DNA of 64,000 bases. It comes from Zobellia russellii. GTDB lineage: Bacteria; Bacteroidota; Bacteroidia; Flavobacteriales; Flavobacteriaceae. Shown here piece by piece: positions 53,954-61,509 of this stretch. The position numbers and the translations under genes were made by a program. The notes under the pieces were generated by a model, which did not search any database, was not told the DNA's origin, and saw nothing but the letters and a program-made list of their open reading frames with translations. Location: the NCBI RefSeq assembly GCF_018728565.1, contig NZ_JACSOI010000004.1, forward strand, positions 186,001 to 250,000, given 5' to 3'. Numbering within the stretch: the stretch's first letter is position 1; each line of letters starts with the position of its first letter.

Positions 53954-54688
53954 ATGAAAAAAGGAACCCGTATACTTATTGTAGAGGATGATATGATCAT
54001 TGCCGCCAACATCTCGTTACAACTGGGCAATCTGGGGTACGAGGTCACAGGTGTTGTTACTAGGGGAGAAGAGGCCGTAACCCACGCCAAGGAGAACGCG
54101 CCGGATATTTTGTTGTTGGATATTAACCTAAAGGGAAATCTAAACGGAATCCGGACCGCAAAGGCCATTCAACAGTTTAAGGATATTCCTGTAATCTATC
54201 TTACCGCTAATGCGGACGAAGCTACTTTTGCCCAAGCCAAGGAAACCAGGCCCAAGGCCTATATTACCAAACCTTTCAATAAATTGAACCTGCAGCGCAC
54301 CATAGAATTGGTGGCGGACCAACTAGAGGAGAAGGATGAAACGGTCACGGACCCTTTGACGGATATGGAAGTGTTGGGCGATCGCGTATTTATTCGGCAT
54401 AACGGTAAAATGGAAAAATTGCTCTTAGAGGATATCTTGTATGTTGAGGCAGACCGAAACTACTGCACGGTAGTGACCAAAACCGGAAATCTGGTCTTGA
54501 GCTGTACCCTAAAAAACATGTTGGAGCGATTGCCCAATGCCACGTTTATGCGTGTGCATCGTTCCTATGTGGTCAATATTTCCAAATTGGATGTCATTGC
54601 GGACGGCCATCTGGAAATCAATAGAAAGGTAATTCCGTTAAGCAAATCGCATAAGGAATTTTTGTTCAAGCGTATACAGACCATTTAA
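53954..54688 (+). CDS. LytTR family response regulator
   Basis: A 244-residue response regulator. Start is the ATG at 53954 (MKKGTRILIVEDDMI), two codons after a TTG that lies inside the kinase stop region. The receiver domain has the acidic pair VEDD, phospho-acceptor Asp in LLLDINLKG, YLTAN and KPFN with the conserved Lys. A LytTR DNA-binding domain follows (FMRVHRSYVVNISKLDVI, KVIPLSKSHKEFL). It is the cognate partner of the kinase upstream and converges with the M28 peptidase gene. Confidence 0.93.
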   Translation: MKKGTRILIVEDDMIIAANISLQLGNLGYEVTGVVTRGEEAVTHAKENAPDILLLDINLKGNLNGIRTAKAIQQFKDIPVIYLTANADEATFAQAKETRPKAYITKPFNKLNLQRTIELVADQLEEKDETVTDPLTDMEVLGDRVFIRHNGKMEKLLLEDILYVEADRNYCTVVTKTGNLVLSCTLKNMLERLPNATFMRVHRSYVVNISKLDVIADGHLEINRKVIPLSKSHKEFLFKRIQTI

Positions 54689-54708
54689 AGTCTGGAGCGG
54701 AATAGTTA

Positions 54709-56325
54709 CTACTTCCGGGCCGCTTTAAATTCGCTTCCATCGTACCATTTGGGAAAATAATCCTCATTGGCCAGTCGCAATCCTACATCGTAAAATAACT
54801 GCAGATCAAAACGTACACCGCTCAGTTCGGTGGTTTCGGGATCGTATTCGTCCGATGGTTGGTGATAGATATGCGTAAGGTAGTCTGCTTTCAGTTCTTT
54901 GATCTCCTCAATACTCATATCAAAACCTTCATGGGAACCACTGGCGTACAGGGCCGGAATACCGATCTTGGCAAAATTAAAATGGTCCGATCTAAAGAAA
55001 TACCCTTTTTCCGCATCAGGGTCGGGAATAATATAGCGGTCCTGTTTTAACGCGGCCGCTTCGGCATATTCATCCATTTCGGACTGCCCAAAACCGGTAA
55101 TGGTCAGGTCTTTCATTTTTCCGGGGCTAGATAGCGCGTCAATATTAATATTGGCCACGGTTTTCTTGGGGTCAAAAATGGGATTTTCGGAATAATAGGC
55201 AGAACCCAGCAAGCCTTGTTCTTCTCCGGTAACCGCAATAAAGGCAATGGAACGTCTGGTGGTGTCCGTTTTTTTGAACGCTTCGGCCAAGGCCAAAAGA
55301 CCCGCCGTACCGGAAGCATTGTCTACGGCACCGTTATAAATGGAGTCGCCATCAATGGCCTTGCCCACCCCAAAATGGTCCCAATGGGCGGAGTAGATAA
55401 TAACCTCGTCCTTTAGGTCCGTTCCGGGAATAAGCCCGATTACATTTTTAGAAACGTCCTTTTTTATTTTATTCTGAATGGCCACCGAAACGTCTAGGTC
55501 TAACGGAATAGGCTTAAAGACCCTACTTCTGGCCAGCGTTTTATAATCTTCGCCCTTCATGACCGAAGCATCAAACAACAGCTCGGCACTTGGCCCACTG
55601 ATCCATGACTCCACATCCAAAAGGGGCTGGTCACTTTCTATGATCAATTTGGAACCGCTCCAACCGGACTCCATAACGTTCCAACCATAGGAGGCCGGTT
55701 CCGTATCGTGAATGATGATAAGGCCTTTGGCGCCCTGCCGTGCCGCTTCTTCGTATTTATAGGTCCAACGCCCGTAATAGGTCATTTCATTGCCTTTGAA
55801 CAAGGTAGAATCTCCGGACTGGAACCCGGGATCGTTGATCAGGACCACGGCCGTTTTGCCCTTCCAGTCAATACCCTCATAATCGTTCCAGTCGTATTCC
55901 GGGGCTACAATACCGTAACCCGCAAAAACAAGTTCGGAATTGTCCAAGCTAACGTTTGGGGTAACCTTGCTGGTAGTGGCCACAAAATCTTTTAGCACAT
56001 CTAGGTTAAAACTGCCCTCTTTACCGGAAATGACCATTTTTTCGGAAGGGGTGCCCGTAATTTCTACCATGGGCACTTCTTGAAAATAGCTTTCTCCGTT
56101 TCCGGGGGAAACACCCAACTTTTCAAACTCGTCCTTTAGGTAGTTTACCGTTTTTACCTCTCCCTCCGTAAAGGGCTTTCTCCCTAAAAATTCATCTGAT
56201 GCCAAGCGCTCTATATGTTTGGCAAGCGTGTTCTGGTCTACTTCCGCCAATTTTGGGGCCACCGTTGTAGGGTTGCCACAACTTGCGAGCAGGAGTACTA
56301 ATAAAAGTTTTACATAGTTTTTCAT
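54709..56325 (-). CDS. M28 family metallopeptidase with PA domain, lipoprotein
   Basis: A 538-residue zinc aminopeptidase-like enzyme with lipobox (LLASC, Cys16). A protease-associated (PA) domain lies around residues 125-230 (GYGIVAPEYDWNDYEGIDWKGKTAVVLINDPGF, read in parts). The M28 zinc ligands are in IIYSAHWDHFG, GAVDNASGTAGLLALAEAF, VTGEEQGLLGS (Glu-Glu), NINIDALS and FYRSDHFNFA-type segment. It cleaves amino-terminal residues from peptides. Outer-membrane anchored. The 440 nt upstream (56326-56766) contain its promoter and the edge of the defence island. Confidence 0.92.
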   Translation of the reverse strand: MKNYVKLLLVLLLASCGNPTTVAPKLAEVDQNTLAKHIERLASDEFLGRKPFTEGEVKTVNYLKDEFEKLGVSPGNGESYFQEVPMVEITGTPSEKMVISGKEGSFNLDVLKDFVATTSKVTPNVSLDNSELVFAGYGIVAPEYDWNDYEGIDWKGKTAVVLINDPGFQSGDSTLFKGNEMTYYGRWTYKYEEAARQGAKGLIIIHDTEPASYGWNVMESGWSGSKLIIESDQPLLDVESWISGPSAELLFDASVMKGEDYKTLARSRVFKPIPLDLDVSVAIQNKIKKDVSKNVIGLIPGTDLKDEVIIYSAHWDHFGVGKAIDGDSIYNGAVDNASGTAGLLALAEAFKKTDTTRRSIAFIAVTGEEQGLLGSAYYSENPIFDPKKTVANINIDALSSPGKMKDLTITGFGQSEMDEYAEAAALKQDRYIIPDPDAEKGYFFRSDHFNFAKIGIPALYASGSHEGFDMSIEEIKELKADYLTHIYHQPSDEYDPETTELSGVRFDLQLFYDVGLRLANEDYFPKWYDGSEFKAARK

Positions 56326-56685
56326 AACGGTTTTTTTTTGAACTGCCGGATATTATTGGGGTGGGGCGTAACCCGTGGGAGTAGAACCACCCGAAGCTAA
56401 GGTACGCTCTTACGTGTACTATTTTAGCTCAAATTTTGCACCTATACCATAAAAAGGGGAAACATGTTTTGGGGAGTAGGCCTTACGAAAGACCTTAGCG
56501 GGTAAAAAATTACTACATTTTTTTGAATTGAAGGCGAAGAGGGAATGTAAATTTTAATCATACCCTATGTAATCATTGTTTTTTGCCGAAAAGGAATTCT
56601 ATTAGGCTCATTTGTGGTGTTTGAAGGTCCAAGGAATGAAATGTAGCTAATAGTTCTTGGGACACGCTATCTTTAGTGGGGCAAG

Positions 56686-56741
56686 CTGGCACGAGCGTGA
56701 CGCTCGCGCTAGTGGGGGTGCTCTCCTTTAATTAGGAGAGC
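56686..56741 (+). repeat. REP-like hairpin pair at the defence island edge
   Basis: First stem: CTGGCACGAGCG with CGCTCGCGCTAG (12 bp, one mismatch, one wobble; loop TGA) at 56686-56712, flanked by the direct repeat TAGTGGGG (56674-56681 and 56710-56717). Second stem: GCTCTCCT with AGGAGAGC (8 bp, loop TTAATT) at 56720-56741. Extragenic palindromes of this GC-rich kind in an AT-rich genome look like REP/RAYT repeats. The region lies 26 nt past the ThsB stop and separates the island from the M28 gene; no T-run follows, so it is not a classical terminator. Confidence 0.6.
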
Positions 56742-56766
56742 CGTCTACTCGATTAGCAACTGGGCT

Positions 56767-57249
56767 TTATCTAGATTTTATTGCTTCTTCTATCCAACTG
56801 TCTATGTTAGTTTTTATATCATTATATGCATCATAAGTTTTCGGGTTATAACATTTTACATATTTTGATAGCTTATCATTACTATCTTTCATAGTAAATA
56901 AGTCAAAGGGATTACTACCTTTTGTTGATTTTCCGGATTTCGGACATTTAAGGTTATGGATATAAATTCCTAAAACTGGTTTTCCAGAATTCCAAGCTTG
57001 CTCAATTTCGTGTAATACCCATTCTCTTTTTGAAGTTTCTGAACCAATTAATACTACAACACAGCTTTTATTTTTAAGATTTTCTGAAATCCATTTTTCA
57101 ACAGCTTTTTTTCCTGTTTGTTTGATTGTTTCCCATTGATTTGGTGTTACTGGACTATTTCCCTCTATAACTCCCATATTTCGTATTTGCTGGACACGAA
57201 AAACATCATTTTTAAAATGAAAGCTGTAAAATACTTTTCTTTTTGGCAT
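56767..57249 (-). CDS. thsB: Thoeris TIR-domain protein ThsB (MTH538/DUF1863 type)
   Basis: A 160-residue TIR-like protein of the MTH538 group: KVFYSFHFKNDVFRVQQIRNMGVIEG opens the fold, WETIKQTGKKAVEKWI and VVVLIGSETSKREWVLHEIEQAW follow, with Glu81 in the position of the TIR catalytic Glu and SxxSxxEW before it. PVLGIYIHN continues the sheet. In Thoeris such proteins sense phage and make a cyclic ADP-ribose-type signal. It starts 1 nt after the ThsA stop. It is the shorter, classical of the two TIR proteins beside ThsA. Confidence 0.9.
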   Translation of the reverse strand: MPKRKVFYSFHFKNDVFRVQQIRNMGVIEGNSPVTPNQWETIKQTGKKAVEKWISENLKNKSCVVVLIGSETSKREWVLHEIEQAWNSGKPVLGIYIHNLKCPKSGKSTKGSNPFDLFTMKDSNDKLSKYVKCYNPKTYDAYNDIKTNIDSWIEEAIKSR

Positions 57250-57250
57250 A

Positions 57251-58687
57251 TTAAATTTTTTGTAGAATGTTAATTGCGATAATTATATTTTTTATTATTT
57301 CTTTATTTCCAATTGCAAATTCATCAAGGTTATTTATTGCTTCTTGCAAATCTTTATTTAATGGATAATAGTCTTCGATAGCACCTGTTACTTTGTCCCA
57401 TAGCATTTTCGAAACATATCCTGTGGCACCTACTGGTATCGGTATAACATTGTTTTTTAAGCAAATTTCAAACTCTTCAAGCATACCATTTGAATCAATT
57501 ATTTTGTCATCAGATATCTTATTTCCAAATAAAAATATTGCAATACCAGCTTTACTAATCATATCTTGTCTGTAGTCTGTCCAAACCTCTTTAATAGATT
57601 TTGCACCTGATTGAATTTGCGGAAAAGGTCTTAGTATTAATAAATCATCTAAATTTCTATAGTTAGAGTTAAGCTTGTAGTCTAAAGCACCGTTTATCAC
57701 TATACTTCCAATTCCTAAACCATAACCAGAAACAATTTTGTAATTTTTTTCAGCTAATTGATAACTTAAATTATGAATTAATTCTTTAGCCAATTCCTCT
57801 GAAAATGGTGAGTATTCCGCTGCTGCACCAGAAATAAAAATATTTCTTCTTAGTATTCGATTCTCAATTTCTTCTAAAATCAATGTGATTTCTGAGTACT
57901 CGTCTACAGTAACAGTATTTATTCCATATCGTAGTAAATCTTCAATCTTTAAATCTTGTTTGATTTTTGAGTATAGAAAGTCTTCTTTCTCTTCAAAGTC
58001 TCGTTCGTTTATTTTTTTTAGAAAACAATAATGAGTAGGTGTATTATCTTTAAGTAAAACTTTTATTCTACTCATTATATAATCTAAGTTAGGGTCATCA
58101 AAACTAAAACCAATAAATAAAAATGTTTTTGAGAGTAAATCACCTCTAAGTGCGGTTGAGAAAAGCTCTCTTTTATCATTGTAAGTGTCATAATCATCCT
58201 TTGTCAAAACCGCCTCATCAGGTGAATTTTTATCTCCGTGCATTTTGTAGACTATGGCATCTTTCTTTTTTATATTGTGTGAAAAATCCTCATTTCTAAT
58301 TTTAAGTTCGACCGTTTTTCCATCTTCTTCTAAGCTTTTTTCGATAAGTTGGTCATAATTAGTTGTCCAAAATGTTTCGATACCGATGTTTGATAATATT
58401 TGATGGTTTCTAGTTCCTTTGTTTAGAGTAGTAAATTCATTGATTATTTTATCATTGATTTTTCCTCTCTTAAATTTATTGAAGTGATATTGTGCTATAG
58501 TTACATAATCGTGTTCAATGTCAATATTAAGATTTATTTCTTCGGCTAAATCACGTAGTAATTCTTTCCAATTTACAAATCCAGCTGAAGCAGAAAGTCC
58601 TGCACCTGCAAAAATTGCTGCATCACCATTGTTGATCTCTGTAACAAAAGAATTGATAAACGCTTTTTGTTGTCCTGTAAACTCCAT
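57251..58687 (-). CDS. thsA: Thoeris effector ThsA (SIR2-SLOG NADase)
   Basis: A 478-residue protein, matching the usual ThsA length. N-terminal SIR2 domain: GDAAIFAGAGLSASAG for NAD binding, WTTNYDQLI (Asn110) and VYKMHGD (His150) for catalysis, FLFIGFSFDDPN. C-terminal SLOG domain from ~280: RNIFISGAAAEYSPF, KIVSGYGLGIGSIVINGAL, LILRPFPQIQSG and DYRQDM (Arg373, near where the signal-binding Arg of ThsA is expected). On infection the TIR-made signal binds SLOG and the SIR2 domain destroys NAD, killing the infected cell. Spacing of 1 and 2 nt to both TIR genes makes a tight three-gene operon. Confidence 0.93.
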   Translation of the reverse strand: MEFTGQQKAFINSFVTEINNGDAAIFAGAGLSASAGFVNWKELLRDLAEEINLNIDIEHDYVTIAQYHFNKFKRGKINDKIINEFTTLNKGTRNHQILSNIGIETFWTTNYDQLIEKSLEEDGKTVELKIRNEDFSHNIKKKDAIVYKMHGDKNSPDEAVLTKDDYDTYNDKRELFSTALRGDLLSKTFLFIGFSFDDPNLDYIMSRIKVLLKDNTPTHYCFLKKINERDFEEKEDFLYSKIKQDLKIEDLLRYGINTVTVDEYSEITLILEEIENRILRRNIFISGAAAEYSPFSEELAKELIHNLSYQLAEKNYKIVSGYGLGIGSIVINGALDYKLNSNYRNLDDLLILRPFPQIQSGAKSIKEVWTDYRQDMISKAGIAIFLFGNKISDDKIIDSNGMLEEFEICLKNNVIPIPVGATGYVSKMLWDKVTGAIEDYYPLNKDLQEAINNLDEFAIGNKEIIKNIIIAINILQKI

Positions 58688-58689
58688 AA

Positions 58690-59292
58690 TTAATTCTTTA
58701 GCCAGTTTTCTAACTTAGTTATGTACCTTATACCATCTTTGTTTCTAGGTTCTGCTACATAGTAACCTCTTTCAATTCGACCACCATTGTTTCGGTAAAA
58801 TGATGTTCCATCTTCATAGTCTATATGTGGATAAATTTGTAAGTATTCATTTCCCTTATATTGAAAGTCGTATTCTCCTTTTTCTTTGATAGGTAGAATA
58901 GCTATATTGTTTTTAAACTTGTGCACATCTCCTATTCCGAGTTCCCAATTACACCAATAAGATTCAAGTGCTTTTGGTGTTGCTAGAAGTATAAATTTTT
59001 TACAATATTTTATTACATCTTTAATTCTTGCAGCTGTTTCTCCAGAAGTTTGATTAGGCATTTTATTATCCATACTGTCTATATAGACTTTTACTCCTAA
59101 GTCTTCTAAAAGCTCAATTACACCAGTTGCTTCTTCAATTTCTTCGAGGTCTTTATGCTTGTGAGATAAAAAAACTGTTATTTTCGAATCATAAGCACTC
59201 TTAGAGCTAAAAGTTTTTACTCTGTTTAAGGATTCCGTAATAATTGATTTTTCTAGTCTAGAGCTTCTAAAATGTCCTTTTTCAAATATCAT
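58690..59292 (-). CDS. second Thoeris TIR-domain protein (TIR_2 type ThsB)
   Basis: A 200-residue protein from the ATG at 59292 (MIFEKGHFRSS); the longer frame to 59352 adds 20 residues encoded by a repeat-like element and is rejected. TIR features: TVFLSHKHKDLEEIE, LGVKVYIDSMD, KFILLATPKALESYWCNWELGIGD with Glu117 in the SYWCNWEL catalytic loop, AILPI. It is unlike the 160-residue TIR at 56767-57249. Thoeris loci with more than one ThsB are known, the extra TIRs sensing different phages while sharing one ThsA. It is first in the operon, 2 nt before thsA. Confidence 0.88.
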   Translation of the reverse strand: MIFEKGHFRSSRLEKSIITESLNRVKTFSSKSAYDSKITVFLSHKHKDLEEIEEATGVIELLEDLGVKVYIDSMDNKMPNQTSGETAARIKDVIKYCKKFILLATPKALESYWCNWELGIGDVHKFKNNIAILPIKEKGEYDFQYKGNEYLQIYPHIDYEDGTSFYRNNGGRIERGYYVAEPRNKDGIRYITKLENWLKN

Positions 59293-59301
59293 AGTTTTAT
59301 T

Positions 59302-59354
59302 GGTTGTCGTGCCTTGTTGCCAACTAATGGATATAAGGCAAATGCCATACAACC
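59302..59354. repeat. imperfect inverted repeat upstream of the Thoeris operon
   Basis: GGTTGT (59302-59307) and ACAACC (59349-59354) form outer arms, GCCTT (59311-59315) and AAGGC (59335-59339) inner arms, with the 9-nt palindrome GTTGCCAAC next to the left inner arm. The element ends 10 nt before the thsB2 start and encodes the rejected longer N-terminus. It looks like a recombination or cassette-type boundary repeat at the 5' end of the island; it does not match the integron attC consensus strictly. Confidence 0.45.
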
Positions 59355-59616
59355 ATCATATTTGGGGTTAAATAATTTACTTTTTTAAAGTTCATTAGTC
59401 TTTATGGCATTATATGCCCATTCCTGTTTTTGTGATCATAAGGTGGGTTAAAAGGTATGCTACAAATATCTCCGTTTTAAATGTTATAATCTTACGGAAA
59501 AGTGTAATCACAAAAAAAATGTGGTCAGAACCTAACCGAGAACTTGTGTTACAACCCATAGCATTATTTTCGCTCAAAGCCAAACGTCACTTTCCTACAG
59601 AACATTAAATATCAAT

Positions 59617-59701
59617 AATTAAGTTGAGATAAAAGTAAGTGTCCGTTTTACAATTGCTGTTTTTAGCCTTTTATTCGATAAAGTGTACGAATTTATAGAT
59701 G
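59617..59701 (+). promoter_or_regulatory. promoter-like repeat, copy A, with possible small RNA
   Basis: Identical blocks with a second copy at 61258-61342: AATTAAGTTGAGA, AGTGTCCGTTTTACAATTG, TTTTT, and AATTxATAGATG at offset 73, all at fixed spacing with variable filler. GTTG and TACAATTG, 22 nt apart, resemble a -33/-7 promoter pair (one mismatch from TAnnTTTG). In this copy a strong terminator follows at 59737-59781, so a rightward transcript of about 115 nt is possible. Between 59355 and 59616 I see nothing I would call. Confidence 0.45.
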
Positions 59702-59736
59702 TAAATCAGCTTTTTGCAAGGCATAATCTAATGTAG

Positions 59737-59781
59737 AATAGGCTTGTACAACAATTGGCATTGTACAAGCCTATTTTTTTT
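59737..59781 (+). terminator. strong hairpin terminator, plus-strand T-run
   Basis: A perfect 15-bp stem (AATAGGCTTGTACAA with TTGTACAAGCCTATT, 9-nt loop) followed on the plus strand by eight T. The T-run overlaps the stop codon of the leftward gene at 59780. The U-run orientation points to a rightward transcript ending here; the same hairpin may also end the leftward mRNA, where no T-run follows. Confidence 0.75.
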
Positions 59782-60634
59782 AATGAGTGTGCTTGGGTTC
59801 CCAAATGAGCCTTAAAAAAGAACTCAATCTCTCGTTTTCTCTGCTAACGGGTATACCGGCCACAATACCTATCATGAGGTTGTCTGCAATACCTACACGC
59901 ATTTGTGGTCTAATGACCATGTCAAAATCACTTTGGTCAAACGTTTTATTGAACTCTACACCCAGAAAATTTCTGGTTCCGGTGATCATATAATGAAAAC
60001 TGGTGTTCACATCATAAGTGGTGTGAAATGTAGCGGTCTCAAAGTTTTGTTCAATCATAGGACCGGTATAAACAAGGGAGTGGAAATTGTTTCCCCAGCG
60101 TTTGGCCACCACTAGAAACGGGTTATATACGTTTCCTTTTATGATGGGATTGCCAAAGTTCTTAAAGTCCGATAATTCAAACTCGTTAATATACCCAAGG
60201 GCCATTGAGGTAGCCATGGGTTCACTTACAAAAAATGACCATTGTGCCGCAATTTTTATACTATTGAGCTTATTGGACGGTACGCTGTTATCCGCAACTC
60301 CTGCAGGGGAGTAAAAGGTAAAAGGTAATTCTACCTCAAGACCCAAGCGGTTTATGGGTGCCCATTCGTATTCCACCAAAGCTTCATAGCTGTCAAACTC
60401 TAAATGGTCCGTTAGGCCCAAGCCCAAGTTCCACTCTTTTTCTCCCTTTCTAGCCCCTAGGTCTCGTATAAGGTCTATATAAAGTGGTTCGGCATGCAAA
60501 ACTTTGTCAGGCTCTTTATGGTCTTCTACTTGATGTATATAAAGACTATCTTTTTCGGACTTATTTTTTTGGGCCTTTGTATATGTGGATAATGCCAATG
60601 TTATGATGAGCATTACTGTTGTTTTTCTTTTCAT
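59780..60634 (-). CDS. putative outer membrane beta-barrel protein
   Basis: A 284-residue protein with signal peptide MKRKTTVMLIITLALSTYTKAQ and a series of amphipathic strands ending in an aromatic stretch (FLRLIWEPKHTH). HAEPLYIDLIRDLGARKGEKEWN is a recognisable segment of a flavobacterial envelope family of unknown role. EYEWAPINRLGLEVELPFTFY and MRVGIADNLMIGIVAGIPV suggest a barrel wall. The terminal Lys-His-Thr-His could bind metal, but that is speculative. It is 81 nt from the small protein gene upstream on the same strand, so they are probably co-transcribed. Confidence 0.7.
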   Translation of the reverse strand: MKRKTTVMLIITLALSTYTKAQKNKSEKDSLYIHQVEDHKEPDKVLHAEPLYIDLIRDLGARKGEKEWNLGLGLTDHLEFDSYEALVEYEWAPINRLGLEVELPFTFYSPAGVADNSVPSNKLNSIKIAAQWSFFVSEPMATSMALGYINEFELSDFKNFGNPIIKGNVYNPFLVVAKRWGNNFHSLVYTGPMIEQNFETATFHTTYDVNTSFHYMITGTRNFLGVEFNKTFDQSDFDMVIRPQMRVGIADNLMIGIVAGIPVSRENERLSSFLRLIWEPKHTH

Positions 60635-60715
60635 TTTTAGATTTATTTTTAAACATAATAAGAGTGTGCCGCCACTATAAGGGGTAGCAGGAACGTACTA
60701 AACTGTAAAAATAAA

Positions 60716-61099
60716 TCAGGCTTTGGGCGGAGGGGTGGCTAGCTTTTGATAGCCGTTGGTAAGATGGGTGTTATAATCTGGGAACTGATGTTTTAGGGTT
60801 CGTGTGAAACAGTAATAGACAGAGGAATCTGCAAGGCTGTTTGCAATGAACTCTATTTTTAGGTTGGTATTCTTGTTATGGTCCGTGGTATCGTTATCAT
60901 CACATTCTTCAATGGCATTTTCGTATCCAAGAATTTTCTCAATAATGATTTCTACAATACTTTCTTGATCGTTTATGGTCAAGTCTTCTGGTATATATGC
61001 TGGATTAGGGTCTGCAGGGTCTACGCTTAAGTTAAGCAAGTAAAGGCCCATAAGCCCCCAGAGGATTTTTGTGAATACGCTATTTCTTATTTGACCCAT
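60716..61099 (-). CDS. hypothetical exported or membrane-anchored protein
   Basis: A 127-residue protein. The ATG at 61099 is preferred over an in-frame GTG at 61102. An N-terminal hydrophobic stretch (VFTKILWGLMGLYLLNLSV) is a signal or anchor; after that the chain is polar (NPAYIPEDLTINDQESIVEIIIEKILGYENAIEECDDNDTTDHNKN in parts) with two Cys and a proline-rich end. I do not recognise it. The family seems to travel with the beta-barrel downstream. An upstream promoter-like repeat (61258-61342) lies on the other strand. Confidence 0.65.
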   Translation of the reverse strand: MGQIRNSVFTKILWGLMGLYLLNLSVDPADPNPAYIPEDLTINDQESIVEIIIEKILGYENAIEECDDNDTTDHNKNTNLKIEFIANSLADSSVYYCFTRTLKHQFPDYNTHLTNGYQKLATPPPKA

Positions 61100-61257
61100 C
61101 ACGCTACTAAAGTAACGTAATTTTGTCTTTTTTCATACGGCAGCCCATCAACATTTATTCGGGATTACTTTCATTTATTTCCTGACTATTCCAGTATTTG
61201 AAGTGAATGTCAAAGATATTTGCAACACTTATTTTAGAGGTAATTTTAATTATGAAG

Positions 61258-61342
61258 AATTAAGTTGAGAAACAGGGCAGTGTCCGTTTTACAATTGTCA
61301 TTTTTGCAGTGTTTTTCAACCAAACATCATAATTCATAGATG
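61258..61342 (+). promoter_or_regulatory. promoter-like repeat, copy B
   Basis: Second copy of the element at 59617-59701, with the same four conserved blocks at identical offsets (start to AATTxATAGATG is 73 nt in both). Filler between blocks differs, which suggests regulator or RNA polymerase contacts are conserved rather than a simple duplication. It is 168 nt before the TetR gene and points toward it; ATG in the last block would open only a 9-codon frame ending at TAA. Confidence 0.45.
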
Positions 61343-61441
61343 AAGGCACCATTTAGGAATTCGTAAAAAAACAATCCCTTTTTTTTCATCCCCATAAAAT
61401 AGCAGTATTTCAGCTGTAAATAATAGTAATAGCATCTAAAA

Positions 61442-61486
61442 TAAAAGTTAAACTTTTAAGTTGTAATAGTAATACTATTATATTTG
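61442..61486 (+). promoter_or_regulatory. TetR-type operators over the tetR promoter
   Basis: Two perfect 17-bp palindromes: TAAAAGTTAAACTTTTA (61442-61458) and TAATAGTAATACTATTA (61464-61480). The second overlaps a perfect -7 box TATATTTG (61479-61486) and the first covers the likely -33 region (TTTT at 61454-61457, 21 nt before). A partial third copy, TAATAGTAATA, lies at 61421-61431, 43 nt before the second. The start codon of the TetR gene is 24 nt after the -7 box. This is the usual layout for autorepression. Confidence 0.65.
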
Positions 61487-61509
61487 CTAGCGTAACTATT
61501 ATTTTAACC

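Noticed and set aside
59293-59352. N-terminal extension of the second TIR protein
   Set aside because: The extra 20 residues are encoded by the inverted-repeat element at 59302-59354 and look non-coding.
59414-59608. 64-residue plus-strand frame in the gap upstream of the Thoeris operon
   Set aside because: No family, no start signal, basic random composition; too weak to call a gene.
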